Source of the DNA: an uncultured Pseudomonadota bacterium
Lineage (GTDB): Bacteria; Pseudomonadota; Gammaproteobacteria; Xanthomonadales; Wenzhouxiangellaceae
DNA length: 63,578 bases
Direction of reading: 5' to 3'
NCBI GenBank assembly: GCA_937138395.1
Contig: CAKZPB010000125.1
Coordinates: 1-63,578, forward strand
Shown here: positions 1 through 10,781 of the stretch, in pieces
Numbering within the stretch: position 1 is the stretch's first letter
Layout: the number at the start of each line of letters is the position of its first letter
The notes under the pieces: generated by a model
What the model saw: the letters and a program-made list of their open reading frames with translations, nothing else
Database searches by the model: none
What the model was told of the DNA's origin: nothing
Translations under genes and position numbers: made by a program

Positions 1-345
1 GCTGCGCCAGACCATTCGATTGCTGAGGCAAGCTCAGCGAGCTGACGGTTCTGCCCCTGGCCACCATTTTCACCCCCCCTTATTCCATCAACATATTAGC
101 TTTAGAGATAGTTGCGCGCAATTTGCAGAATCGAACTGCTTTCTGGCTGCGCCAGACCATTCGATTGCTGAGGCAAGCTCAGCGAGCTGACGGTTCTGCC
201 TCTGGCCACCATTTTCACCCCCGCTTATTCCATCAACATATTAGCCTTAGAGATAGTTGCGCGCAATTTGCAGAATCGAACTGCTTTCTGGCTGCGCCAG
301 ACCATTCGATTGCTGAGGCAAGCTCAGCGAGCTGACGGTTCTGCC
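1..345. repeat. Tandem array of 145-bp repeats with conserved hairpins
   Basis: Units lie at 1-145 and 146-290, with a third partial copy at 291-345 that diverges after the sequence GGTTCTGCC. The two full units differ at only a few positions, and the array probably continues left of the window. Each unit junction folds: AATCGAA at 129-135 pairs with TTCGATT at 160-166 around an inner stem TCTGGC/GCCAGA (142-147/151-156), and the same occurs at 274-311. A second small stem, AGCTC-AGC-GAGCT, and the palindrome TTGCGCGCAA also recur. No convincing gene is visible; the one open frame through the repeats looks accidental. A last copy of CAGAATCGAACT sits at 366-377 in the otherwise featureless 346-511. 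Confidence 0.9.
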
Positions 346-511
346 TCGATTGCCATCCACGATTTCAGAATCGAACTTCAAAAAAAGCCAGGCGCAAACA
401 GTTTTTTTCTCTGACAATTTCATGTCGCATTCAAAGTGTTAATCCGTTTATTGGTTCGAGGCCGATTCAGAAACAACCAACCTCAGAAAACCCATAAAAA
501 GGAAAATCCAT

Positions 512-1012
512 ATGAAACAAATCACAAAGACAGCTAACGATCGAATTCATGCTCTCTTATTCGTTATTTCGCTGCTGTTCTACGGCAGCGTCCAAGCTCA
601 AGAGCCAATAGCATTTTTTGCAGACGTAATTCCGAATAGCGACCAAACGGTCTTTACAGTTATCGTCGGTGACCAACAATTGTCCGTCCCGGAACTCCAG
701 AACCTACTGCGCCCCGGCGGTGGATCAGTACTGCGCGTTACTTCAATCCAAGCGCTGATTTTTGATCCTCCAGCGGCACCTAGTAATTCAGACTATGCTT
801 TAGTCGCGTTAATTGCATCGTCCAAGTTTGGCGACACTCGCGGCTTCGGCGCAGGCACAATTTCTGCAACTGGCGGCACTACAACTCAAATTAATTTTGA
901 ACCCGGATTAGTTATCCGACTTGAGAGCTCAGAAAAATTAACTTTACGAAGCTTCCTCCAGTCAAACGCAACGGCTCGCATCGAATTGCACGGGTTCCTT
1001 GAAGCCGGTTGA
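512..1012 (+). CDS. Small exported protein of unknown function
   Basis: This 166-residue protein has a clear signal peptide: a basic start, a hydrophobic stretch around residues 14-26, and a probable cut after S-V-Q-A before Q-E-P. The mature part is rich in beta-forming and small polar residues, with a Gly-rich, Thr-rich centre (around 110-130). I do not recognise a family. An A-rich ribosome site with AAGGA lies about 8 bases before the ATG. It stands alone between the repeat array and the oppositely oriented SRAP gene. Confidence 0.7.
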   Translation: MKQITKTANDRIHALLFVISLLFYGSVQAQEPIAFFADVIPNSDQTVFTVIVGDQQLSVPELQNLLRPGGGSVLRVTSIQALIFDPPAAPSNSDYALVALIASSKFGDTRGFGAGTISATGGTTTQINFEPGLVIRLESSEKLTLRSFLQSNATARIELHGFLEAG

Positions 1013-1096
1013 TGGCCCGCATTTTGTATAGATTTTTCTAGGCTGAAAATCAATCTTCTGATTCAAACGTGCTCGCATGAAAAATGCGGTCTGGCT

Positions 1097-1756
1097 TCAG
1101 GCCCCTGCCTGAAGCCGCTTATATTTGCCAGAAACCGTCAAGTCTCTAGCGCCCTGTATCGGATAAGCATCAAGCGCGTGGTGTAGTGAACCATCCAGCA
1201 AATGATCGAAACGTTGCGTATCCGTAAGCGCCGGACTCAGCCAATCGTCAATCAGTTCAGTGTTTTCAACGGGCAAAAGCAGCGGAATGGATTTTCGGTG
1301 AATCGTGTCCAGCTGAGCGTTCCCCGGGCAGGTAATGATTGAAGCCGATCGGTGGGTCTTGCCGTCGATTTCAATCTCGCGCAGCAGTCCGCCAAAGGCA
1401 ATGCCCTGGTCTGGCCGCTCGAGCATGTGATAGTGGCCATCCTGGCCTTCGATGAACCCCGTGGCCGGGATAATGCATCTGGAGTGCGTGTACAGGCCCT
1501 TGGTCAATGGGCTGGTATGCAGTTTGGTCGAACGTGAGTTGAACGTGGCATAACGTTGATCGGGCTTGCCGTCTTTGCCGAGTAAAAGCCACCAGCGCGC
1601 TTCCAGTAGACATCGGTCGCCCTGTTTATCGTCTCTGACCACGTGGATTGGCTGGGTTGGTAGCAAAATACCGCGCGCTGAGGGCACAGGAATATTCAGC
1701 GATTCCACCAGCTTCGCGAGCGCCGCGTTTTCGTTGAGAATAAAAGCTCCGCACAT
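1097..1756 (-). CDS. SRAP family protein (YedK/HMCES-like abasic-site crosslinker)
   Basis: SRAP proteins form a covalent link through Cys2 with abasic sites in single-stranded DNA and so shield them during replication. The required residues are present in this 219-residue protein: Cys2 in the M-C-G start, Asn73 and Arg75 in F-N-S-R-S, Glu103 in G-F-I-E, and His153 in the I-H-R-K-S segment. The usual H-x-R-M-P and G-F-Y-E-W motifs are altered here (H-R-K-S-I-P and G-F-I-E-G), so this is a diverged member. It is divergent from the transporter gene, with 68 bp between the starts. The family is often linked to the SOS response; umuD and umuC lie 13 kb away. Confidence 0.88.
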   Translation of the reverse strand: MCGAFILNENAALAKLVESLNIPVPSARGILLPTQPIHVVRDDKQGDRCLLEARWWLLLGKDGKPDQRYATFNSRSTKLHTSPLTKGLYTHSRCIIPATGFIEGQDGHYHMLERPDQGIAFGGLLREIEIDGKTHRSASIITCPGNAQLDTIHRKSIPLLLPVENTELIDDWLSPALTDTQRFDHLLDGSLHHALDAYPIQGARDLTVSGKYKRLQAGA

Positions 1757-1824
1757 CGTAGAAGTGTAACGGACAGGCTGCGTTCAGGCCCAACCGCCGG
1801 TATTGAAATCGGTACACTCGGGGA

Positions 1825-3189
1825 ATGGAAGCGTGGTTCAGTGACCTGTTGGAGCAAGCAAGGCTGTTGATTTCAGTCGATGCTTCTGTCTTCCTGTCGT
1901 TTGAATACTGGTTCCGTGTGCTGGTTCTGATTGCATTGTTCGCGGCATCCGCGTTCTTTTCGGGCTCTGAAACCGCATTGTTTTCGCTGTCCCGCTTCGA
2001 CCTGCGTCAGCTCCGTCGCGAGCGCAATCCGACCGCCGTGAAACTCCATTCATTGCTGGACCAGCCGCGTCGTTTGATTATCTCGATCCTGTGCGGAAAT
2101 CAGATGATCAATGTCATTGCGACGGCCAACCTGACTGCGATCATGATCATGACTTTCGGGGCCGAGAATGCCGCCTGGATCAGCGTCGTCGTCATGGTGC
2201 CGGTATTGTTGTTATTGGGTGAGGTGACGCCAAAAACGATTGCGGTGTCCGATCCGGTCGGCATCAGCACCCGCGTCGTGGCCCGTCCGATGCACTTCTG
2301 GGTCAACGCGATTGCACCATTCAGCAATGCAATACGGTTTATATCCGATCGCATCACCACTGCGATTGTAGGCGAGCAGAAAGCAGCCGAAAACATTCTT
2401 CAAGTGGATGAATTCCGCATGCTGCTGGATGAGGGGGTCGTGAGCGGAGAGCTGACGGCGACCGAGCGCGCCCTGATTCACAATCTGCTGCAAGCCGGCA
2501 TTGCCGATATCGAAGACATCATGGTGCCCCGAACCCGCATCGACTGGATTGACGGTGACCTGCCGATGGGCAAGATCATCGAACAATTTTTAGCCTACAA
2601 ACGCAAGCGGGTGCCGGTCTACCGCGGTCAGTGGGACAACGCCATCGGCTTTTTGTATGCCGAAGACATCATGAACCTGATGCTGGATGGCAAGAACCCA
2701 TCCGATCTTGAATTGAACCAGGTCTTACGGGAGACCGTGGTCGTACCACCAACCAAGAAAATCGATGAAATGTTCGACTATTTTCAGTCGCATGATGTTC
2801 AAGCCGTGCTGGTCCTGAACGAATATGGCGGCGTGGAGGGCTTGCTGACGATGAATGACGTGCTGACCTGTATTTTCGGTCGACCGCAGGTCGAGTCGGA
2901 TCATCCCAGCTACCAGTTCAACGAAGACAATCAACGATTCGAGCTGTCCGGCGACATGCTGCTGATCGATTTCAATCGGGCCACCGGCTTCGGAATTGAC
3001 GACAATCGAATGTCGACCATCGCCGGCGTTGTGTTTCGGCACCTGGACCGTTTGCCGGAAGTCGGTGACCGCATTTCACTGCATGGCATTGCAATTGAAG
3101 TGATCGAAATGGATAGGCACCGGATTGCCAGGCTGACCGCGCAGCGTGAAATCAGGCGCGACCCGGAGACGACTGGAGAGCCCTCGTGA
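1825..3189 (+). CDS. CNNM/CorC-type membrane protein with CBS pair (first of two)
   Basis: 454 residues with the family layout: an N-terminal DUF21 membrane domain (about residues 20-190) carrying F-F-S-G-S-E-T-A-L and G-E-V-T-P-K-T, then two CBS domains (about 215-340), then a small CorC_HlyC domain at the C terminus. Such proteins are implicated in divalent cation (Mg2+/Co2+) handling at the inner membrane; the substrate here is inferred. The ATG is preceded by GGGG only. Its stop overlaps the next gene by 4 bp (ATG-free GTG start inside), so the two are translated together and may form a heteromeric transporter. Confidence 0.88.
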   Translation: MEAWFSDLLEQARLLISVDASVFLSFEYWFRVLVLIALFAASAFFSGSETALFSLSRFDLRQLRRERNPTAVKLHSLLDQPRRLIISILCGNQMINVIATANLTAIMIMTFGAENAAWISVVVMVPVLLLLGEVTPKTIAVSDPVGISTRVVARPMHFWVNAIAPFSNAIRFISDRITTAIVGEQKAAENILQVDEFRMLLDEGVVSGELTATERALIHNLLQAGIADIEDIMVPRTRIDWIDGDLPMGKIIEQFLAYKRKRVPVYRGQWDNAIGFLYAEDIMNLMLDGKNPSDLELNQVLRETVVVPPTKKIDEMFDYFQSHDVQAVLVLNEYGGVEGLLTMNDVLTCIFGRPQVESDHPSYQFNEDNQRFELSGDMLLIDFNRATGFGIDDNRMSTIAGVVFRHLDRLPEVGDRISLHGIAIEVIEMDRHRIARLTAQREIRRDPETTGEPS

Positions 3190-4448
3190 GCCTACTGATT
3201 TTGCTAAGCGGTATGGTCGTTCTTGTGTTGATCCAGGGCTTCTTTTCCGGCTCGGAGATCGCTATTGTCAACTGCGATCGTGCCAAGTTACGTCACCGCG
3301 CAAGACTCGGTGACTCCGGCGCCAAGCTGGCACTGCGCCTGCTCGAAAAACCGGAAATCGTGTTATGCACGACTCTTGTAGGCACCAACATTGCGCTGGT
3401 AACGATGACCACTTTGACAACCGCCATCATCATCTCGTTGGTGGGTAGCCAGGGTGATCTGATCGCAGTGTTGTTGTTGATTCCATTTACATTGATAGTC
3501 GGCGAAATCGTGCCAAAAAGCGCCTTTCAACAGCGCGCCGATGAGTGGACGCCGCGCATCATCTACCCGCTGTATGCCTGCTCGCTGCTACTGTTTCCGG
3601 TCATTTTCTTTTTCTCGCGCACCGCCAGACTGATTACCCGGTTTGTCGGCAGCAGCAAGGGCAAGAATCTGTTCGTCGCACGTGAACAGGTACGCGCCAT
3701 TCTGGATACTTCAGAGGGCGGTGCAACCATTGACGTATTCGATGCCGAACGCATCCGCAATGTCGTGCGATTCGGAGAATATGTTGCCGGTGATATCATG
3801 CTGCCGGCACACGAAATGATCGCAGTTGATCTTGAAACCGGACTGGATAATCTGACTGGTATCCTGCGCGAGTCCGGCCAGGAACATATTCCCGTTTATG
3901 AAGGCGAACGCAGCAATATCGTGGGCATCATCTCGATTTCAATCTGGGACTTGCTGCAGCCCGGGTTTCAACAGCGTGACCTGAGCGATTTTGTTCAATC
4001 AGCGTACTTTGTGCCCGCCCAACACCCTCTGGTCGAGTTGCTGCCGATCCTTCGGCTGCGCCAGGATCAATCTGCCATCGTTGTTGATGAGTACGGTTCC
4101 GCAGTCGGCATGGTGTCGGTCGATAACGTGCTGGAGACCGTGGTCGGCAGCATTTCAGCGGGTACTGCCTTTGAGCGTCACGCTAACAACACCAAGCCGG
4201 GATGGGAACAAATCGAGGATGAAATCCTGCGGATGGATGCCAGGCTGTCGATCGCCGATGTCAACGATATCCTGGGCACCAAAATCAGCATCATGGAGGC
4301 CCGAACCATCGGCGGACATGTCATCGCAAGACTGAAACACATGCCCAGCCCCGGAGAATGGATCGAGGAATCAGGCTATCGATTCAGCGTGGAGGAAACG
4401 ACCGAAAAGTCGATCCTGAAGATCGTCGCAGCACCTGTACAGAAATAG
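3186..4448 (+). CDS. CNNM/CorC-type membrane protein with CBS pair (second of two)
   Basis: 420 residues, starting with GTG overlapping the stop of the previous gene by 4 bp. Same architecture as its neighbour: DUF21 membrane domain with F-F-S-G-S-E-I-A-I and V-G-E-I-V-P-K-S, a CBS pair in the middle, and a CorC_HlyC C-terminal domain ending around residue 415. Sequence identity with the neighbour is limited to the motifs, so this is an old duplication rather than a recent one. Convergent with lolA, 13 bp away, with no visible terminator between them. Confidence 0.88.
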   Translation: MSLLILLSGMVVLVLIQGFFSGSEIAIVNCDRAKLRHRARLGDSGAKLALRLLEKPEIVLCTTLVGTNIALVTMTTLTTAIIISLVGSQGDLIAVLLLIPFTLIVGEIVPKSAFQQRADEWTPRIIYPLYACSLLLFPVIFFFSRTARLITRFVGSSKGKNLFVAREQVRAILDTSEGGATIDVFDAERIRNVVRFGEYVAGDIMLPAHEMIAVDLETGLDNLTGILRESGQEHIPVYEGERSNIVGIISISIWDLLQPGFQQRDLSDFVQSAYFVPAQHPLVELLPILRLRQDQSAIVVDEYGSAVGMVSVDNVLETVVGSISAGTAFERHANNTKPGWEQIEDEILRMDARLSIADVNDILGTKISIMEARTIGGHVIARLKHMPSPGEWIEESGYRFSVEETTEKSILKIVAAPVQK

Positions 4449-4461
4449 CCCTGTGCTCCGT

Positions 4462-5091
4462 CTAGAGCCCTTCAAGCACGTCGGCGCCTTCGGGTATTTC
4501 AAACTGGAATAACACCGGATCGAGCACTGGATTGCGCTCCAGGTTGTCCAGGCTCAGGCGCGTTGATTGGCCAAAGCGGTCATACAGGTCGAGCGCGATC
4601 GGCCATTCGCCATCAAAGATCAGCCGCGCACGTTCAAATTCCGAGTCATCGGTCAACGGCTCGAATTCAATCACGTTGGCCAAGTCCGTTGGCACGATAC
4701 GATAAAACCGCTCGAGCAGTTCAGGCCGAGTCAGCACCAGTAAAGGTGAATTTTCCGGCGCGGGTTGTGGCCGCACCGTGACCTGTTCGAGCAACTCGTC
4801 GTAATGCCAGAGCTGCTCACCATCGGCCAGCAACACCTGCGGAAACGGCTCCAAATAATCCCAGCGAATTCGATCCGGCGCTTCGAACAACAGCGTGCCG
4901 GTGCTTTCTTCAACAACCTCGTTGCTGCCGTCAACAGTCAACTGCGTGAACTCGCCGCTCAAACTATAGAGATCCGCCGCAAAGCGTTCCAGCAGTGCGC
5001 GCGCATCGGGCTGAATTTCCTGAGCATCGCTACTCTGTGCCGTAAAGATGAGCACAAATGCTAAACAAGTCGTCTGGATCAGTTTTTTCAT
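4462..5091 (-). CDS. lolA: Outer-membrane lipoprotein carrier protein LolA
   Basis: Periplasmic chaperone that takes lipoproteins from the LolCDE complex to LolB at the outer membrane. I start it at the M-K-K-L-I-Q methionine (209 residues), which gives a normal signal peptide cut near S-D-A-Q; a longer frame upstream would bury the signal. The mature protein shows the family pattern L-S-G-E-F-T-Q, G-T-L-L-F-E-A-P-D-R-I-R-W-D-Y and a C-terminal F-Q-F-E-I-P-E-G-A-D-V. It lies downstream of ftsK on the same strand, as in many gammaproteobacteria, but with a 255-bp AT-rich gap, so it probably has its own promoter. Confidence 0.92.
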   Translation of the reverse strand: MKKLIQTTCLAFVLIFTAQSSDAQEIQPDARALLERFAADLYSLSGEFTQLTVDGSNEVVEESTGTLLFEAPDRIRWDYLEPFPQVLLADGEQLWHYDELLEQVTVRPQPAPENSPLLVLTRPELLERFYRIVPTDLANVIEFEPLTDDSEFERARLIFDGEWPIALDLYDRFGQSTRLSLDNLERNPVLDPVLFQFEIPEGADVLEGL

Positions 5092-5346
5092 AGACCTATT
5101 ATGAACAGAAATACCTGAACCAAAGCTGAAACGCATTAAATGATTTTGCTAATCACTGATATCAGTTGAATGGACAGTTTTATTATTGATTAGATTCAAC
5201 AAATTTGGCGCACTACTTAGATGCCTATCAACATATTTTTCGATAGAAACTAAAAAAACTAAAAACCATTTTGACTTTGAACAAATCAATTGACCCATGT
5301 TGTGCGCTGCCATTCGCAGCTAACAAATACAAGATCGCTTGGTTGC

Positions 5347-7647
5347 TCAATCCTTCGGCGGTGCAGGTGCGAGCACTTCCCTTTGTCCATTATGCTCCGG
5401 CGCACTCACCACCCCCTGCATCTCCATCTCCTCGATCATCCTGGCAGCGCGGTTGTAGCCGACCCGGAGCTGACGCTGGACGCTGGAAATCGACGCACGT
5501 CGACTCTCGAGCACATACGCCACGGCTTTGTCATACAGCTCGTCACCGGATTCTCCGGGCGGTGCTTCAGGCAAGCCCGTTTCGCCTACCGCCTGACCAT
5601 CGGCCATCATCTGGGTATCGGACAGCACTTCTTCCAGATAGTCCGGCTCGCCCTGGGCGCACAGCCATTCAACGGTGGCATGCACTTCGTGATCATCGAC
5701 AAAGGCGCCGTGGATGCGCTCCGGCAGACCGCTACCGGGCGGCAGATACAGCATGTCACCATGGCCGAGCAGGTTCTCTGCGCCCTGCTGATCCAGAATG
5801 GTGCGTGAATCCACTCTCGACGACACCTGGAACGCCATCCGGGTCGGAATATTGGCCTTGATCAGGCCGGTGATGACATCGACCGACGGTCGCTGCGTAG
5901 CCAGAATCAGATGGATGCCGGAGGCGCGTGCCTTTTGCGCCAGCCGCGCGATCAGCTCTTCGACTTTCTTGCCGACAATCATCATCATGTCGGCAAATTC
6001 ATCGACGATGACCACGATCATCGGCAGTTTTTCCAGCGTCGGTCGTTCTTCCCCTTCGGCCAGCGTGGACGGATCGACCAGTGGATCCTCGATCGGCTCG
6101 CCTTTCTGCTCGGCGTCGGCAATCTTGCGATTGTAGCCGGCCAGGTTGCGAACACCCAGTTGCGACATCAGGCGATAGCGTCGCTCCATTTCAGCCACGC
6201 ACCAGCGCAATGCATTGGCAGCTTCTTTCATGTCGGTCACGACAGGTGCAAGCAGGTGCGGGATGCCCTCGTAGACCGATAGTTCGAGCATTTTCGGGTC
6301 GATCATGATCATGCGTACCTGGTCTGGCGTCGACTTGAACACCAGGCTGACAATCATCGAGTTGACCGCAACCGACTTACCCGAACCCGTGGTACCAGCC
6401 ACCAGCAAATGCGGCATTTTTCCGACATCGGCCACCATCGGTTTGCCGGAAATGCTTTTGCCCATCCCGATAGTCAGCGGCGACGAGGATTTGTCATACA
6501 ACTCCGAGGCCAGAATATCGCGCAGATAGACAATCTCCCTGCTCTGGTTCGGAATTTCCAGTCCAATCACGCTTTTACCCGGGATGACATCCACGACGCG
6601 GACCGACATCACGCTCAATCCACGCGCCAGGTCTTTGGAAAGATTCGAAATCTGGCTGCCCTTGACGCCGGCGGCTGGCTGCAGCTCAAAGCGAGTAATG
6701 ACGGGCCCGGGGTGGACCGCTACGACCTCGACCTCGATGCCGAAATCCGACAGCTTCAATTCCACCTGTCGACTCATGGCCTTCAGCGTTTCAGTCGAAT
6801 AGCCCGGCTTTTGCTCCGGCGGCTCATCCAGCAGATCAAGCGGCGGCAGACTGCCGGCCGGCAAATTCTTGAACAGGGTGCGTTGCGAGCGCCGCTTGGT
6901 TTCCTTTTCACTTGGTGCAGTTTCAACGCGCGGTTCGATTCGCACCTCGGCGCGCTTTTTGCGCTTGGCGGTATCGCGCTTGCGTACTTCAACTCGTTCG
7001 GCAATGGCTTTGCGTCCAGCCCACCAATCACGCAGCCAGGCCGCACTGGCAATCATCCAGGCCACACCTGCAATCGCCCATCGGCCGATGCGATCCATGA
7101 CGTGCAGCCACGACAACCCGGTAAACAGCGTCACGCCCGCCAGTAAAATGGCCAGATTGATCAAGGCTGAACCGGCAAAACCCATGGCGCTGACCATCGG
7201 CACTGCCAGCAGGTCCCCAATGATGCCGCCTGCATGCTCCAGCGATCCCCTTGGCTGCATTTCCAGCAGGATGCAGCCAGATAACAGAATCAACACAAAG
7301 CCGCCAATTCGAACCCCCCACTCGGCCAGTCCAACCGGTTCAACGCGCTCACTCAACAACCGGAAGGCGGCTGCGCCCATCAGGAATGGCAGGGTCCAGG
7401 CCATGTAGCCGATCATCACCTGAAGCAGATCCGACAGCCATGCGCCGAAATGCCCACCCAGATTATTGACTTGCTCGGGGCCACTGCGCGAAAAGCCGGG
7501 ATCTGCAGCATCGAAGGTCACCAGGCAGATCAACAGATAGGCCGCTGCAAAGAGCACGATCAAGAAAAGCGATTCAAACAATCGTTTTTCCACTGCCTGG
7601 ATCGGCGAAGGCTGCGCGGTCTTGGTTTTCTTGGCGGTTCTGGCCAC
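5347..7647 (-). CDS. ftsK: DNA translocase FtsK
   Basis: Septum-located ATP-driven DNA pump that aligns chromosome ends for dimer resolution and division. The 766 residues contain about four N-terminal membrane helices (22-45, 70-95, 112-130, 150-205), a short Lys/Arg/Glu-rich linker (210-260), the alpha/beta motor with Walker A G-T-T-G-S-G-K-S at 418-425 and Walker B V-I-V-D-E-F-A-D, and a C-terminal winged-helix gamma domain (about 695-755) that reads KOPS. The linker is far shorter than in E. coli FtsK (about 1330 residues), which is common in this group. It is divergent from trxB. Confidence 0.96.
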   Translation of the reverse strand: MARTAKKTKTAQPSPIQAVEKRLFESLFLIVLFAAAYLLICLVTFDAADPGFSRSGPEQVNNLGGHFGAWLSDLLQVMIGYMAWTLPFLMGAAAFRLLSERVEPVGLAEWGVRIGGFVLILLSGCILLEMQPRGSLEHAGGIIGDLLAVPMVSAMGFAGSALINLAILLAGVTLFTGLSWLHVMDRIGRWAIAGVAWMIASAAWLRDWWAGRKAIAERVEVRKRDTAKRKKRAEVRIEPRVETAPSEKETKRRSQRTLFKNLPAGSLPPLDLLDEPPEQKPGYSTETLKAMSRQVELKLSDFGIEVEVVAVHPGPVITRFELQPAAGVKGSQISNLSKDLARGLSVMSVRVVDVIPGKSVIGLEIPNQSREIVYLRDILASELYDKSSSPLTIGMGKSISGKPMVADVGKMPHLLVAGTTGSGKSVAVNSMIVSLVFKSTPDQVRMIMIDPKMLELSVYEGIPHLLAPVVTDMKEAANALRWCVAEMERRYRLMSQLGVRNLAGYNRKIADAEQKGEPIEDPLVDPSTLAEGEERPTLEKLPMIVVIVDEFADMMMIVGKKVEELIARLAQKARASGIHLILATQRPSVDVITGLIKANIPTRMAFQVSSRVDSRTILDQQGAENLLGHGDMLYLPPGSGLPERIHGAFVDDHEVHATVEWLCAQGEPDYLEEVLSDTQMMADGQAVGETGLPEAPPGESGDELYDKAVAYVLESRRASISSVQRQLRVGYNRAARMIEEMEMQGVVSAPEHNGQREVLAPAPPKD

Positions 7648-7699
7648 AGAATTTCCTGTGTGAAGTGCATCTAAAGCACTATTTATTATAGTTTTTTAT

Positions 7700-7728
7700 C
7701 AGAATTCAGGTCAAAATCCTGAATTCTG
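7700..7728. promoter_or_regulatory. Perfect 11-bp inverted repeat between ftsK and trxB
   Basis: CAGAATTCAGG (7700-7710) and CCTGAATTCTG (7718-7728) are exact inverted copies around a 7-base AT-rich centre. The site lies 53 bp upstream of ftsK and 195 bp upstream of trxB, between two divergent genes. It is not followed by a T-run in either direction of exit, so an operator or a 5' leader hairpin is more likely than a terminator. A second small hairpin, CCGGC-AAT-GCCGG, sits just before the trxB ribosome site. Confidence 0.45.
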
Positions 7729-7907
7729 GACGGTACATCCAGGCTCTTGGAGGAGCCGTATTCAGTCATGCGCAATTCTTCGGCGCAACCGGTTCCAGAG
7801 AGACTACACTTGCCTTTGACCCGTTGGGTCCACAATTAACGATATTGATAGCCGTTAATCGGCAAGCGAAATCCGGCAATGCCGGTTCTGTCATCAGTGC
7901 CATCTAG

Positions 7908-8870
<963 letters not shown>

Positions 8871-8883
8871 GCCCTGATTCACT

Positions 8884-10032
8884 GTGGATGATCGGGTAAG
8901 CGCACTCAGTACCAACCAGCACGGCATTGCTCAGTTTGATGCCGAGGCCTGGAACGGCCTGAACAGGAACGAGAACCCGTTCACCGACCATCGCTTCCTG
9001 TCCGCACTGGAACAGGCTGGCTGCATCAAGGCTGAGCACGGCTGGCAGGTTCAACCCATTTCCTGTAAACAGGGTTCACTGCCGCTGCCGGGGTACCTGA
9101 AGGGCAACTCGCACGGTGAGTTTGTATTTGACTGGGCCTGGGCCGACGCTGCCGAACGCAGCGGCCTGGACTGGTATCCCAAGCTACTGATTGCTGCACC
9201 CTACTCGCCGATCACCGGGCCACGGCTGCTCGGAGACCCGGCCAAGACACTCGAAGCCATCAACAACTTTGTCGACGAACACCAGCTGATGGCCGCCTCG
9301 ATCAATTTCTGCGATGAGCAGGACCGCGCGGCGCTCACACAATCCGACTGGCTGCCCCGCTATGACTGGCAATATCACTGGCACAATCGGGACTATCGCG
9401 ACTTCGATGATTTTCTGAGCCATCTGAAACGCAAGCCACGCAAGAATATCCGGCGCGAACGGCGCCTGGCGCTTGCGGACGATTGGCAGTATCGCTGGCT
9501 TGACGGGACTGAACTGAGCGGTGAGCAAATTTCACTGGTGCATCGCTGCTACCAGATGACATTCCGGCTCTATCAAAATCTGCCGGCATTGAACGAGGCG
9601 TTCTTTCAGCAGGCCGCGCGTGCATTCGGGCCTCAATTTCTGGTCTGCATCGCCAGCCAGAATGGCAAGGACCAGGCCTGCAGCGTATTCTGGCGTAACC
9701 GTACCCATTTATACGGCCGCTACTGGGGTGCGCTTTGCGAAACCAAGGACGTTCATTTTGAGGCCTGCTACTACCAGGGCATCGAATACGCCATTGAACA
9801 CCAGCTGCAGGTTTTTGAGCCAGGTGCTCAGGGCACGCACAAGATTCGGCGTGGGTTTCTGCCGGTCAAGACACATTCGTTCCACCGGATTCAGCATCCA
9901 GGCCTGCGCGAGGGCATTCGGCGCTGGCTGCGGTTCGAAGACCAGGCGCTGCAGGATCACCGTCGTCAACTGGAGTCATTGAATCCATATGCCGAGGCTG
10001 TTGATCCGGGCAACGACCCCGGATCGAATTGA
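8884..10032 (+). CDS. GNAT/FemAB-like acyltransferase (COG3146, DUF482 type)
   Basis: 382 residues, GTG start; no in-frame ATG lies near. The sequence has the pattern of the COG3146 'peptidogalycan' group of GNAT-fold proteins: an early F-T-D-H-R-F-L-S-A-L-E segment, G-E-F-V-F-D-W-A-W-A, the basic K-R-K-P-R-K-N-I-R-R-E-R stretch, and F-E-P-G-A-Q-G-T-H-K near residue 320. The substrate is unknown; the family is thought to add acyl or aminoacyl groups. Being sandwiched between trxB and aat (with which it shares no gap) suggests co-expression. No membrane helix is seen. Confidence 0.82.
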   Translation: MDDRVSALSTNQHGIAQFDAEAWNGLNRNENPFTDHRFLSALEQAGCIKAEHGWQVQPISCKQGSLPLPGYLKGNSHGEFVFDWAWADAAERSGLDWYPKLLIAAPYSPITGPRLLGDPAKTLEAINNFVDEHQLMAASINFCDEQDRAALTQSDWLPRYDWQYHWHNRDYRDFDDFLSHLKRKPRKNIRRERRLALADDWQYRWLDGTELSGEQISLVHRCYQMTFRLYQNLPALNEAFFQQAARAFGPQFLVCIASQNGKDQACSVFWRNRTHLYGRYWGALCETKDVHFEACYYQGIEYAIEHQLQVFEPGAQGTHKIRRGFLPVKTHSFHRIQHPGLREGIRRWLRFEDQALQDHRRQLESLNPYAEAVDPGNDPGSN

Positions 10033-10740
10033 ATGATGCGCTATGCCATCCATAGACTGGATGCGGATCCCGATTCGCCCTTTCCCGATCCGCTCAAATC
10101 CGATCATCCGGATGGCCTGATCGCGATCGGTGGCGACCTGAGCCAAACGCGGTTGCTGAACGCCTATCGGAGCGGTATCTTTCCCTGGTTTGAACAGGAC
10201 GGTCCAATCCTGTGGTGGTGTCCGAATCCGCGCGCCGTGCTGATTCCCGGTCACGTACATATACCAAAACGTCTGCAGCGCACACTACGTCAGGGTTTTT
10301 TCAAGACGACCGTCAATCAGCAGTTTGAACAGGTCATCCAGCAATGCGCGACCGATCGCGGTGAATCCGGCGAAACCTGGATCACCGAGGACATGCTGCA
10401 GGCCTATACCGAACTGAACCGAAATGGCCATGCACACAGCCTGGAAGTCTGGCGGCAGGATCAGCTGGTCGGCGGCATCTACGGCGTTGCCATCGGCAAC
10501 GTCTTCTTCGCCGAGTCCAAATTTCATACCGAGCGCGATGCGTCCAAGGTGGCGCTGGTTGAATTGATGAGAAAACTCGAACATGACGGCTATGTTCTAT
10601 GCGACTGTCAACTCTGGAATCCGCACCTGGAGCAGTTCAATATCCGCATGATTGATCGCGAAGATTTCCTTCGCCTGGTTCGTTTTGGCTGCAGCCAAAA
10701 ACAAGCGTTTGTCAACGATCAACAAGATCAGCAGCTATAG
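10033..10740 (+). CDS. aat: Leucyl/phenylalanyl-tRNA-protein transferase
   Basis: N-end-rule enzyme that moves Leu or Phe from tRNA to proteins with N-terminal Lys or Arg, marking them for ClpAPS degradation. The 235 residues hold the family signatures F-P-D-P near the start, G-L-I-A-I-G-G-D-L, Y-R-S-G-I-F-P-W-F, L-W-W-C-P-N-P-R and G-G-I-Y-G-V-A-I-G with F-F-A-E-S-K-F. The ATG directly follows the stop of the preceding gene, so translation is coupled. The next codon is also ATG, leaving the start uncertain by one residue. Confidence 0.97.
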   Translation: MMRYAIHRLDADPDSPFPDPLKSDHPDGLIAIGGDLSQTRLLNAYRSGIFPWFEQDGPILWWCPNPRAVLIPGHVHIPKRLQRTLRQGFFKTTVNQQFEQVIQQCATDRGESGETWITEDMLQAYTELNRNGHAHSLEVWRQDQLVGGIYGVAIGNVFFAESKFHTERDASKVALVELMRKLEHDGYVLCDCQLWNPHLEQFNIRMIDREDFLRLVRFGCSQKQAFVNDQQDQQL

Positions 10741-10781
10741 GGATAAGTTATCCTGTCGACAGGCTTGTAGGGACTTTCGCT

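Noticed and set aside
123-335. Open frame running through the tandem repeats
   Set aside because: It follows the repeat unit, is Arg/His/Phe-rich without protein-like pattern, and has no ribosome site.
5186-5199. Near-FNR box TTGAT-TAGA-TTCAA before lolA
   Set aside because: One mismatch in a key position in AT-rich sequence and no well-placed -10; too weak to list.
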